DNA of 64,000 bases. Origin: Eudoraea chungangensis. Lineage in GTDB: Bacteria; Bacteroidota; Bacteroidia; Flavobacteriales; Flavobacteriaceae. The stretch spans positions 434,001 through 498,000 of the forward strand of contig NZ_JARDUB010000002.1 of NCBI RefSeq assembly GCF_029360665.1. The letters are read 5' to 3'. Numbering within the stretch: position 1 is the first letter of the stretch; each line of letters starts with the position of its first letter. This document shows positions 56,576 to 64,000 of this stretch, piece by piece. The notes beneath the pieces were generated by a model. It worked only from the letters and a program-made list of their open reading frames with translations. It was not told the origin of the DNA and ran no database searches. The position numbers were made by a program, and so were the translations under genes.

Positions 56576-57850
56576 ATGAGCGATAAAAAATTAACTTTGA
56601 AGAAGAGATTACATATTCTTAAGCATCGTTTCCGAGGGAAAAAAATGGCTCCTGCTTTTAATGCAATCCATACCTTTTTATTCGCACCTGATGAAACTAC
56701 ACATTCTGGCTCTCACATAAGAGTAGCAGATGATTTGAAACGTACGATGAATACGGTGATCATGGCACTGATACCAGTCCTTGTTTTCTCTTTTTTCAAT
56801 ACAGGCTACCAGCATTATTCAGCAATTAATGGCTTTCCAGATAATTTTTCTTTAGTAAACGATTTTCTAAACTGGGATAACTTTTGGCTGGGTTTTATAA
56901 AGGTGATGCCCCTGGTAATAGTTTCCTACGGAGTGGGTTTATTAATTGAATTTATTTTTGCTGTTATTAAAGGGCATGAAGTAGAAGAAGGTTATTTGGT
57001 TACAGGAATGTTGGTTCCCTTAATTGTTCCAATAGACACTCCCCTCTGGATGTTAGCCGTGGCTGTGGTTTTTGGTGTGGTTATTGGCAAAGAAGTTTTT
57101 GGAGGTACTGGAATGAACATTTTAAACCCTGCCTTAACTATAAGGGCGTTTTTGTTTTTTGCCTATCCTACTTGGATGAGTGGGGATAAAGTTTGGGTGC
57201 AGGGAGCAGTAGAAAGGGCAGGCACACCAGATGCAATATCCGGTGAGACAGTATTAGGATATTTAGCTCAAAACAAAGGAGATGAAATGGCTTACACTGT
57301 TTCAGATATGTTCTTTGGTTTTATTCCCGGATCCGTTGGTGAAACCTCTGTACTTTTAATTTTATTGGGGGGCTTATTTTTAGTCTTTACTAAAATTGCA
57401 AGTTGGAGAATAATGGTTTCGGCGGTAATTGGTGCCTTGGTGATGGGCTTGATTTTCAATGGTGTTGTAGAAGCTGGTTGGATTGGTCAAAGTAGCGGAT
57501 TTTATGGCTTAATGAGTTTTGAATTTTGGAAACATCTATTAGTAGGGGGTCTTGCATTTGGTATAGTTTACATGGCTACAGATCCAGTGACTGGATCACA
57601 GACCAATAGAGGTAAATGGATTTATGGATTTTTTATAGGATTTATTTCGGTAATGATTAGAGTGTTTAATCCGGCATATCCCGAAGGTGTATTTCTGGCA
57701 ATACTTCTGATGAATGTTTTTGCGCCAACAATTGATCATTATGTGGTTCGTGGAAATATTAGAAGAAGATTGAATCGTTTAAAAAATGCAACAGTCCTCC
57801 CAACAAATTCTGGGGAAGAAGCAAAAGAACTTAAGGTTGAAACTATTTAG
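56576..57850 (+). CDS. nqrB: Na+-translocating NADH:quinone reductase subunit B
   Basis: A 424-residue polytopic membrane subunit with about ten helices that carries covalent FMN and forms part of the sodium path. GVVIGKEVFGGTGMNILNPAL and YMATDPVTGSQTNRGKWIYG are strong family motifs. The flavin-attachment threonine should be Thr225, in the sequence DAISGET. Here the alanine before-last of the usual Dxx(S/T)GAT motif is Glu224. The gene is between nqrA and nqrC with gaps of 1 and 2 bases. Confidence 0.96.
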   Translation: MSDKKLTLKKRLHILKHRFRGKKMAPAFNAIHTFLFAPDETTHSGSHIRVADDLKRTMNTVIMALIPVLVFSFFNTGYQHYSAINGFPDNFSLVNDFLNWDNFWLGFIKVMPLVIVSYGVGLLIEFIFAVIKGHEVEEGYLVTGMLVPLIVPIDTPLWMLAVAVVFGVVIGKEVFGGTGMNILNPALTIRAFLFFAYPTWMSGDKVWVQGAVERAGTPDAISGETVLGYLAQNKGDEMAYTVSDMFFGFIPGSVGETSVLLILLGGLFLVFTKIASWRIMVSAVIGALVMGLIFNGVVEAGWIGQSSGFYGLMSFEFWKHLLVGGLAFGIVYMATDPVTGSQTNRGKWIYGFFIGFISVMIRVFNPAYPEGVFLAILLMNVFAPTIDHYVVRGNIRRRLNRLKNATVLPTNSGEEAKELKVETI

Positions 57851-57852
57851 AT

Positions 57853-58602
57853 ATGGCAGTAAATAAGGATAATAACGGCTATACTGTAATTTTTGCAGCA
57901 GTAATGGTAGTGGTAGTAGGATCTATACTAGCCTATCTGGCTTCTAGTCTAAGTGACAAAATAAAAGAGAATGAGCGTTTTGAAAAGCAGCAAAATATTC
58001 TCTATGCAATGGGGGTAAACGAAAACAGTGATTCAGGTAGTGTTGATTTTATACCTGCCAATGAGGTGGAAGGTGTTTTCTCTGAATATATTACGGAGCA
58101 GTTGGTTATAAGTGGGGATCAAATTACACAGAACGACGAGGCCTACCTTATAGATCTTAAAAAGCAAATCGCTGCTATAAAAAAAGGGGAAACAGCAGAG
58201 CTTCCTGTTTTTATTGGAGAGAAGGAAGGTAAAAAGTATTACATCCTTCCAATGTATGGAAAGGGACTATGGGATGCCATTTGGGGCTTTATGGCTTTGG
58301 ATGATGAACTTACAATTCAAGGCGTATACTTTGATCATAAAGGAGAAACTCCGGGACTAGGGGCGAATATAAAGCAGCGCTATTTCATGGACGATTTTAT
58401 AGGAGAATCCGTATTAAGCAGTGATAGGATTGTTGGGGTATCTGTGGCAAAAGGGAATAACGACCCAGCCAACAAAATCAAGGACGATAATGAAGTAGAC
58501 GCTTTAGCAGGAGCCACGATTACAGGAAATGGCGTTTCGGCAATGATTAGTGAGAGTATAAATTTATATAGAGATTACTTAGAATCGATAAGAGCAAAAT
58601 AA
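57853..58602 (+). CDS. nqrC: Na+-translocating NADH:quinone reductase subunit C
   Basis: A 249-residue subunit with one N-terminal transmembrane helix (about residues 10-30) and a periplasmic FMN-binding domain. The flavinylation motif DALAGAT ends in Thr222, the residue expected to bind FMN through a phosphoester bond made by ApbE. Other family parts are GKGLWDAIWGFMALD and HKGETPGLGANI. It relays electrons within the complex. The gene lies 1 base before nqrD. Confidence 0.96.
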   Translation: MAVNKDNNGYTVIFAAVMVVVVGSILAYLASSLSDKIKENERFEKQQNILYAMGVNENSDSGSVDFIPANEVEGVFSEYITEQLVISGDQITQNDEAYLIDLKKQIAAIKKGETAELPVFIGEKEGKKYYILPMYGKGLWDAIWGFMALDDELTIQGVYFDHKGETPGLGANIKQRYFMDDFIGESVLSSDRIVGVSVAKGNNDPANKIKDDNEVDALAGATITGNGVSAMISESINLYRDYLESIRAK

Positions 58603-58603
58603 T

Positions 58604-59251
58604 ATGGCACTACTTACAAAGAAAGATACCAGTCTTATATTAGATCCCTTGGCGGATAATAATCCTATTACCATACAGGTACTAGGTATTTGTTCTGCAC
58701 TTGCAATTACCGCTGAGCTAAAAGCATCTGTGGTAATGGCGATTTCTGTGCTTTTTGTGTTAGGAGTCGGAAACGTTGTAATTTCTCTTATGAGGAATAT
58801 TATTCCCTCCAAGATTAGGATAATAGTACAGCTTATAGTTGTTGCTACCTTGGTTATTATAGTTGATCAGGTTTTGAAGGCTTTTGCATACGAGCTTAGT
58901 AAAACACTTTCAGTTTTTGTTGGATTAATAATTACCAATTGTATTATCATGGGAAGGTTTGAAGCTTTTGCTTTGGGTAACGGACCTTGGCGTTCTTTTC
59001 TGGATGGTATTGGAAATGCCTTGGGTTATGGCGTTATCCTGATAATTGTTGGTTTTTTTAGAGAGTTGTTTGGTTCTGGAACTTTGTTTGGATACAAGGT
59101 TTTGGGAGATCCGGTTACAAAGACCGGACTTTATGCAACTGGTTACGAAAACAATGGGTTTATGATTATACCACCTGCAGCCTTAATTGTTGTCGGTATA
59201 ATAATATGGGTACAGCGATCCAAAAATAAGGCGCTAATAGAAGAAAATTAA
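58604..59251 (+). CDS. nqrD: Na+-translocating NADH:quinone reductase subunit D
   Basis: A 215-residue integral membrane subunit with six predicted helices, homologous to NqrE and to RnfA/RnfE. The conserved cysteine-containing segments are LGICSALAIT (about residues 29-38) and ITNCIIMGRFEAFAL (about 111-125), which hold the cysteines of the intramembrane iron centre shared with NqrE. The C-terminus contains the NGFMIIPPAALIVVGIIIW helix. It is placed directly after nqrC and is 20 bases from nqrE. Confidence 0.96.
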   Translation: MALLTKKDTSLILDPLADNNPITIQVLGICSALAITAELKASVVMAISVLFVLGVGNVVISLMRNIIPSKIRIIVQLIVVATLVIIVDQVLKAFAYELSKTLSVFVGLIITNCIIMGRFEAFALGNGPWRSFLDGIGNALGYGVILIIVGFFRELFGSGTLFGYKVLGDPVTKTGLYATGYENNGFMIIPPAALIVVGIIIWVQRSKNKALIEEN

Positions 59252-59271
59252 TCTCCAATTCTCGTAGAATC

Positions 59272-60021
59272 ATGTTAGAACATATAGAATTATTTTTCAA
59301 ATCGATTTTTATAGACAATATGGTATTTGCCGTATTTCTGGGCATGTGCTCTTACCTTGCGGTGTCTAAAAAGGTTGCTACAGCAGTAGGATTAGGAGCA
59401 GCTGTAATTTTTGTTTTGGCCGTTACCGTGCCACTTAACTGGTTATTAGACCAATACTTATTGCAAGATGGTGCTTTAGTATGGTTAGGGCCGGAATATG
59501 CAGATTATAATCTTAGTTTTCTATCCTTTATTCTATTTATCGCAACCATTGCTACCATGGTTCAGTTGGTTGAAATAGTGGTAGAAAAATTCTCCCCTTC
59601 CTTATATAATTCTCTGGGTATATTTTTACCGCTTATTGCCGTGAATTGTGCAATTTTAGGAGGATCACTGTTTATGCAGTCTAGAGAAATAGAAACCTTA
59701 GGTTTAGCCCTAAATTATGGAATTAGCTCGGGTATTGGGTGGTTTTTGGCAATTCTTGCCATTGCCGCAATTCGAGAAAAAATCAGATATTCAAATGTGC
59801 CAGCTCCTCTGAGAGGTTTGGGGATTACATTTATTATCACTGGACTTATGGGAATAGGTTTTCAGAGTTTTGGTGGAATGTTAACCGGAGGAGGGGAAGA
59901 AGCCGTAGAAGAAGAAGTTACTTCTACAGCTACTAAGTTAAATGAGGCAGACAAAAGCGCTGGAGACAAACCAGAAGAGAAAGAGGTGTCATATAATAAT
60001 TTATTAAAAGAAAAAGAATGA
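59272..60021 (+). CDS. nqrE: Na+-translocating NADH:quinone reductase subunit E, with C-terminal extension
   Basis: A 249-residue integral membrane subunit with six helices; the cysteine segments are [12 protein letters not shown] (about residues 23-34) and [13 protein letters not shown] (about 123-135). The common length of NqrE is close to 200 residues. Here a hydrophilic tail of about 40 residues rich in Glu, Lys and Thr follows the last helix, starting near [11 protein letters not shown]. Its role is unknown. The stop overlaps the nqrF start by four bases (ATGA). Confidence 0.95.
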   Translation: MLEHIELFFKSIFIDNMVFAVFLGMCSYLAVSKKVATAVGLGAAVIFVLAVTVPLNWLLDQYLLQDGALVWLGPEYADYNLSFLSFILFIATIATMVQLVEIVVEKFSPSLYNSLGIFLPLIAVNCAILGGSLFMQSREIETLGLALNYGISSGIGWFLAILAIAAIREKIRYSNVPAPLRGLGITFIITGLMGIGFQSFGGMLTGGGEEAVEEEVTSTATKLNEADKSAGDKPEEKEVSYNNLLKEKE

Positions 60022-61325
60022 TTTTAGCTACCAGTACTCTTGGAACAATTACTATTACGGTGATTGCTTTTATGTTGTTATTACTACTATTAGTTGCTTT
60101 GTTGCTTTTCACCAAAGAAAAACTTTCTCCTTCAGGGCCTGTTACGATCACGATAAATGGAGAGAAAAAAATAGAAGTTGCCTCGGGTAGTTCTTTGCTT
60201 TCTACCTTAGGGAATCAAAAGGTTTTCCTTCCCTCGGCATGTGGTGGAGGTGGAACTTGTATCCAATGCGAATGCCATGTATTGGCAGGAGGAGGTGAAG
60301 CCTTGCCAACAGAAACCCCGCACTTCTCCAAAAGAGAATTAAATGAAGGGGCTCGTCTTGCATGCCAGGTTAAGGTTAAACAAGATATGGACATAACCAT
60401 TCCTGAAGAAGTATTTGGGATTAAGAAATGGGAAGGTACGGTGGTACGAAATTATAATGTGGCTTCCTTTATTAAAGAGTTTGTTGTAGAAATTCCTGAA
60501 GATATGGGTTACAAAGCCGGAGGATATATACAGATAGAAATTCCTCCTTGCGAGATTAAATATGCCGATATAGATATCACTGCGCACCCTGAAGAACATG
60601 AAACACCTGATAAGTTTCAAAACGAATGGGATAAGTTTAATTTATGGCCACTGGTTATGAAGAATAATGAGGTGGTTGAACGTGCTTATTCCATGGCTTC
60701 TTACCCTGCGGAAGGACGAGAAATAATGTTAAATGTTCGAATAGCAACCCCCCCGTGGGATCGTTCAAAGAATGGTTGGATGAATGTAAATCCGGGAATA
60801 GCCTCTTCATATATTTTTGCACAAAAACCAGGAGACAAGGTTACTATTTCAGGACCTTACGGAGAGTTTTTTATAAATGAATCTGATTCCGAAATGCTAT
60901 ATGTTGGTGGAGGTGCTGGAATGGCTCCAATGCGCTCACATTTATATCACTTATTCAAGACTTTAAAGACAAATAGGAAGGTTACCTATTGGTATGGAGG
61001 AAGGTCTAAACGAGAATTGTTCTACATAGATCACTTTGAAAGGTTGGAAAAGGAATTCCCAAATTTTAAATTCTATATGGCCCTTTCGGAACCATTAGAA
61101 GAGGATAACTGGAAGGTGAAAGAAAATCTTGATGCTCCTGGAGATGGATTTGTTGGGTTTATCCACAACTGTGTAATTGATAATTATTTAAGTACGCATG
61201 AATCTCCGGAAGATATTGAACTTTATTTTTGTGGCCCTCCATTAATGAACAAGGCAGTACAGAAAATGGGAGAAGATTTTGGTATCCCAGACGAACATAT
61301 ACGTTTTGACGATTTCGGTGGATAA
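60018..61325 (+). CDS. nqrF: Na+-translocating NADH:quinone reductase subunit F
   Basis: A 435-residue subunit that takes electrons from NADH. It has one N-terminal transmembrane helix (about residues 7-30). A 2Fe-2S ferredoxin domain follows with ligands Cys75, Cys81, Cys84 and Cys116. The FAD domain has [11 protein letters not shown] and the NAD domain has [14 protein letters not shown] and [11 protein letters not shown]. The C-terminus FDDFGG is typical. It closes the nqr operon; a terminator follows within 30 bases. Confidence 0.97.
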   Translation: MILATSTLGTITITVIAFMLLLLLLVALLLFTKEKLSPSGPVTITINGEKKIEVASGSSLLSTLGNQKVFLPSACGGGGTCIQCECHVLAGGGEALPTETPHFSKRELNEGARLACQVKVKQDMDITIPEEVFGIKKWEGTVVRNYNVASFIKEFVVEIPEDMGYKAGGYIQIEIPPCEIKYADIDITAHPEEHETPDKFQNEWDKFNLWPLVMKNNEVVERAYSMASYPAEGREIMLNVRIATPPWDRSKNGWMNVNPGIASSYIFAQKPGDKVTISGPYGEFFINESDSEMLYVGGGAGMAPMRSHLYHLFKTLKTNRKVTYWYGGRSKRELFYIDHFERLEKEFPNFKFYMALSEPLEEDNWKVKENLDAPGDGFVGFIHNCVIDNYLSTHESPEDIELYFCGPPLMNKAVQKMGEDFGIPDEHIRFDDFGG

Positions 61326-61353
61326 TACCATTTCATCATTATAAATACACTAA

Positions 61354-61383
61354 AAAGCCGATATCCAACATATCGGTTTTTTT
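61354..61383 (+). terminator. intrinsic terminator after nqrF
   Basis: A long stem, AAAGCCGATAT with ATATCGGTTTT (61354-61364 with 61370-61380, one G-T pair), a 5-base loop and a T run to 61383. The next gene starts 13 bases later, so it must be expressed by readthrough or from its own start. Confidence 0.82.
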
Positions 61384-61395
61384 GATATTAGTTTT

Positions 61396-61752
61396 ATGAA
61401 GGCTCTGACAGAACAAGAATTGCACAATTTAGCGATGAATATTGTTGGTAAACAATTAGAGGCAGAGGGTTTTGAGTTTATGGGTGTTAATAGTAAACCT
61501 AAGAAAAATCCACAATTTGTCTGCTTAAAGGATAAGACCTTACACTTTATTGTAGTAAGAAATATTGGGTTCCCAAAAAACCCTAAGGAATATGATTTAG
61601 AATTGATGCTAAAAGTTAAGAAACAGGCAACGAAGTTTGAAGCCAGAACATATTATGCAGGAGTTGGATTGTCTAACGCAGAAGATCAGAATTTACCTGT
61701 TTTTTTAAACCAGTCATATATTGTGGATTATGAGGGACTTATTGAAATATAG
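61396..61752 (+). CDS. conserved small protein between nqrF and apbE
   Basis: A 118-residue cytoplasmic protein without a signal or membrane segment. I recall similar proteins in Flavobacteriaceae being labelled Nqr subunit F, but it has no ferredoxin cysteines, FAD or NAD motif, so that name is wrong. The pattern of an N-terminal helix (ELHNLAMNIVGKQLEAEGFEF), then NPQFVCLKDKTLHFIVVR, then YYAGVGLSN resembles a PD-(D/E)xK nuclease-like fold with degraded catalytic residues. This is inference. It overlaps apbE by 23 bases, which suggests a link to Nqr maturation. Confidence 0.7.
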   Translation: MKALTEQELHNLAMNIVGKQLEAEGFEFMGVNSKPKKNPQFVCLKDKTLHFIVVRNIGFPKNPKEYDLELMLKVKKQATKFEARTYYAGVGLSNAEDQNLPVFLNQSYIVDYEGLIEI

Positions 61753-62761
61753 TACTAAAGCTTTGACTACATTGGCCTTTGCCCTTATGGTCGTCGCCTG
61801 CCAAACTACACCAACCAGCTATATTAAGAATGTTGCCAGTGGAGGTGCTCTAGGTACTTCTTATAGTATTACTTTTCTCAGTAGCAATGAATTAAATATG
61901 GACACTGAGATTGATTCTGTATTTGTGGTCATCAATAACTCCATGTCAACTTATTTAGCTAGTTCGGATATTTCCCGAATAAATAGGGGAGATTCTACAG
62001 TAGAGGTGGATGACCTATTTCGTGATGTTTTTGTTTTAGCTGAAAAAGTATACAAAGAAACAAACGGATATTTTGATCCCACTGTTGGAAGCTTGGTAAA
62101 TGCATGGGGATTTGGTCCGGGAGTTGCTATACATATGGACAGTACTCAGGTAGACAGTCTTCTGCAGATAACTGGTTTTAATAAGGTAGAACTTTTAGAC
62201 AATGGCAGAATAGTAAAAAAGGATCCAAGAATTTATTTAGATTTTAATGCCATTGCAAAAGGCTATGCCATAGACCAAATAGCGAAGCTGATGGAGGTTT
62301 CGCATATAGAGAATTATTTGATTGAAGTTGGGGGAGAAATTGTGGCGAAGGGAACTAATAAAATTAAACAAAAACCTTGGGTTGTTGGTATTGATGATCC
62401 ACAAATAGAACAGGGCAGAAGGCTTAAAATAACTCTGCAACTGAAAGATAAAGCTATGGCCTCTTCTGGAAATTATCGGAAGTATAGAATAGATTCTCTT
62501 ACAGGAGAAAAGTATGTACATACTATAGATCCGAAAACTGGTTATACAAAGAATGGAAAAATTTTAGCTACAAGTGTTATTTCTAATACTTGTGCTGAGG
62601 CAGATGCTTATGCAACAGCATTTATGGCTATGAGTTTGGAGCAGTCAAAAGAAATCATAAAAAATAATAGAGATTTAGAAGTCTATATTATCTATTTAAC
62701 CAATGAAAATACTGTTGCAGAATATATGACAGGGGGTTTTAAAAAGCTTATTCTGCCATAG
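61730..62761 (+). CDS. apbE: FAD:protein FMN transferase ApbE, lipoprotein
   Basis: A 343-residue lipoprotein (lipobox VVAC, Cys24) of the ApbE family, which transfers FMN from FAD to threonines of NqrB and NqrC in the periplasm. Visible family parts are GTSYSITF, the SRINRGDSTVEVD segment, TVGSLVNAWGFG, DFNAIAKGYAID, YLIEVGGEIVAKG and the C-terminal TGYTKNGKILATSVI. The ATG at 61730 gives a good signal; an in-frame TTG lies just upstream. It follows the nqr operon, consistent with its role in maturing that complex. Its stop abuts the next gene's stop. Confidence 0.93.
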   Translation: MRDLLKYSTKALTTLAFALMVVACQTTPTSYIKNVASGGALGTSYSITFLSSNELNMDTEIDSVFVVINNSMSTYLASSDISRINRGDSTVEVDDLFRDVFVLAEKVYKETNGYFDPTVGSLVNAWGFGPGVAIHMDSTQVDSLLQITGFNKVELLDNGRIVKKDPRIYLDFNAIAKGYAIDQIAKLMEVSHIENYLIEVGGEIVAKGTNKIKQKPWVVGIDDPQIEQGRRLKITLQLKDKAMASSGNYRKYRIDSLTGEKYVHTIDPKTGYTKNGKILATSVISNTCAEADAYATAFMAMSLEQSKEIIKNNRDLEVYIIYLTNENTVAEYMTGGFKKLILP

Positions 62762-63529
62762 CTATTTTAAAATTAAAGGAATAATTTCTCCTTTCGCTAG
62801 TCTATAATTATCTACTTCTTCTGGACTTAAGAAATTGGTATAGTCTACCTCATTTACCGTAAAACCTACATTCCTTAAGCGATCAAAATAATCTCTACCG
62901 TATACTCTTACGTGATCGTATTGCCCAAATATTTTAGCCCGTTCTTTTCTATCCGTTATAGAATTATCTTCGTAGGTGGTTTCTCTTTTTAGGTCTTGCG
63001 GGATTTGAACTATTCCCCATCCACTTGGTTTCATTACTCTATATAATTCTGACATCGCCTTTTTGTCATCTGGGATATGTTCCAAGACATGATTACAGAG
63101 GATAATATCGAAAGAGTTATCTTCAAAAGGCAGGGCACATATATCGGCCTTAACCTCGGCCAAAGGTGAATTAAGATCTGTAGTGGTGTAGGTTTTAAAA
63201 GGTAATTTTTTAAATCTTTTATAGAAAGCTTGCTCTGGCGCAAAATGAAGTACCTCATAATCCTTCGTAAAAAAATCAGTCTCCCTTTTTAAATATAACC
63301 AGAGAAGCCTATGACGCTCTAAAGATAGGGTAGAAGGGGAAAGCACGTTTTCTCTGGGAGATTCGTAACCATAGGGTAAAAATTTCCGGAAATGTTTTCC
63401 ATCTATTGGATCTGTATACTTGTTACCTTTGAGGAATAGTTCGAAAAAAGGCCTTGCCAAATAACTCAATTTTATTAAAACTGGTCTTGGGATAGTATTA
63501 AGGGCTGATTTCAGAATATTGTTCAACAA
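62762..63529 (-). CDS. class I SAM-dependent methyltransferase
   Basis: A 255-residue methyltransferase. The N-terminal 80 residues form a hydrophobic-basic segment of unknown role. The Rossmann core has VLHFAPEQ as motif I, TTTDLNSPLAEVKADICALPFEDNSF-type spacing to motif II, and LCNHVLEHIPDDKKAMSELYRVMKPSG as the post-I region. The pattern resembles Methyltransf_11 enzymes acting on small molecules or lipids. The open frame has no ATG near its start, so translation likely begins at TTG (63529 or 63526). It lies 5 bases downstream of map. The substrate is unknown. Confidence 0.85.
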   Translation of the reverse strand: MLNNILKSALNTIPRPVLIKLSYLARPFFELFLKGNKYTDPIDGKHFRKFLPYGYESPRENVLSPSTLSLERHRLLWLYLKRETDFFTKDYEVLHFAPEQAFYKRFKKLPFKTYTTTDLNSPLAEVKADICALPFEDNSFDIILCNHVLEHIPDDKKAMSELYRVMKPSGWGIVQIPQDLKRETTYEDNSITDRKERAKIFGQYDHVRVYGRDYFDRLRNVGFTVNEVDYTNFLSPEEVDNYRLAKGEIIPLILK

Positions 63530-63534
63530 TGGTT

Positions 63535-64000
63535 CTATGTGGATGTCTTTGTTTGTTTAAAGGGTAATTCTTCGTCAGAAGTTATGCCTAAAGCCTCGTA
63601 GATATAATCAAAGGTTGATAAAAGTTGGGGTTTGCCATCAATAAGTGCAACATCGTGTTCAAAATGTGCACTGGGCATCTTATCGGCAGTTAGAATAGTC
63701 CAGCCATCTCTCAGTTGTTTTATTCTTTTAGTCCCCATATTAATCATAGGTTCAATGGCAACAACCATTCCATTTACAAATTTTTTACCCCTTCCTCTTT
63801 TTCCATAATTAGGCATTTCAGGACCTTCATGTAATTTCTTGCCAAGTCCGTGACCAACTAATTCCCTAACAACTCCATAGCCATGCCCTTCACAATAGTT
63901 TTGAATAGCAAAGCCAACATCACCTACTCGATTCCCTACCTTAAACTCGGCAATTCCTTTGTAAAGAGAAGTTTTGGTTACTTCCAGAAGTTGTTTAACC
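63535..64000 (-). CDS. map: type I methionine aminopeptidase (partial, 5' end off window)
   Basis: About 155 codons of the C-terminal part of MetAP lie in the window; the beginning is beyond the right edge. Family motifs are readable: YCEGHGYGVVRELVGHGLG, with the metal-binding His, then LHEGPEMPNYG, VVAIEPMINMG with a metal-binding Glu, and AHFEHDVALID with the last metal-binding Glu. MetAP removes the initiator methionine from nascent proteins. It leads the methyltransferase gene on the same transcript. Confidence 0.95.
   Translation of the reverse strand, partial: VKQLLEVTKTSLYKGIAEFKVGNRVGDVGFAIQNYCEGHGYGVVRELVGHGLGKKLHEGPEMPNYGKRGRGKKFVNGMVVAIEPMINMGTKRIKQLRDGWTILTADKMPSAHFEHDVALIDGKPQLLSTFDYIYEALGITSDEELPFKQTKTST

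Noticed and set aside
61396-61752. Annotation of the 118-residue protein as Nqr subunit F.
   Set aside because: The real nqrF is complete just upstream, and this protein has no ferredoxin cysteines, FAD or NAD motifs.

Overview
The window is an AT-rich chromosomal segment from a member of the Bacteroidota, almost certainly a Flavobacteriaceae and probably marine. The evidence is a short primary sigma factor of 287 residues without region 1.1, two type IX secretion proteins (PorT and the plug protein), an mraZ-to-ftsZ cluster in flavobacterial order, a Na+-pumping NADH:quinone reductase, many lipoproteins, almost no Shine-Dalgarno sequences, and TAnnTTTG (-7) boxes in front of many transcription units. 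The content is mostly core housekeeping. I saw no insertion sequence, prophage, CRISPR array, integrase or restriction/defence genes.

Layout. 1-977 (minus): the 5' part of engB and an alpha/beta hydrolase. 1172-16676 (plus): the division and cell-wall cluster mraZ-rsmH-ftsL-ftsI-murE-mraY-murD-ftsW-murG-murC-ftsQ-ftsA-ftsZ. It is preceded by three 10-bp-spaced MraZ boxes and closed by a terminator. 16702-19093: YqeY-like protein, tRNA-Arg(UCG) and a secreted M28 peptidase. 19135-22238 (minus): an accessory run of an S33-like lipoprotein, a DUF1254/DUF1214 lipoprotein and a flavodoxin-like protein. 22448-28021: a cyanophycin module of cphA (synthesis), divergent cphB (hydrolysis to beta-Asp-Arg), an isoaspartyl peptidase that can split that dipeptide, and a YpdA-like flavoprotein. 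28264-32135: CBS-pair protein, rpe, and a large lipoprotein with propeller and cytochrome c domains. 32469-36149 (minus): rpoD, pnp and rpsO, each with its own terminator. 36315-39167: an unknown lipoprotein, accD and fbaA. 39225-44017: a BamA/TamA-like lipoprotein, a SpoU-type RNA methyltransferase, porT and ubiE. 44254-47159: the TrkA/TrkH potassium system. 47169-53441: aminotransferase, desaturase, rsmG, an orphan solute-binding protein, pruA and apaG. 53828-55081: T9SS plug. 55225-62761: nqrABCDEF, a small conserved protein and apbE, the flavin transferase that matures Nqr. 62762-64000: a methyltransferase and the 3' part of map.

The genes support envelope growth (cell wall, division, outer-membrane assembly, T9SS), sodium and potassium energetics (Nqr, Trk) and nitrogen storage as cyanophycin. 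No wholly new system stands out. The points most worth a second look are: the MraZ operator; the paired A19/U56 substitution in tRNA-Arg; the YpdA-like enzyme lacking the usual Cys14; AccD without its zinc-ribbon cysteines; the SGET variant of the FMN site in NqrB; the small protein encoded between nqrF and apbE; and a TGAT-N4-ATCA palindrome upstream of the CBS gene. All motif and homology calls were made by reading the sequence, with no database search.
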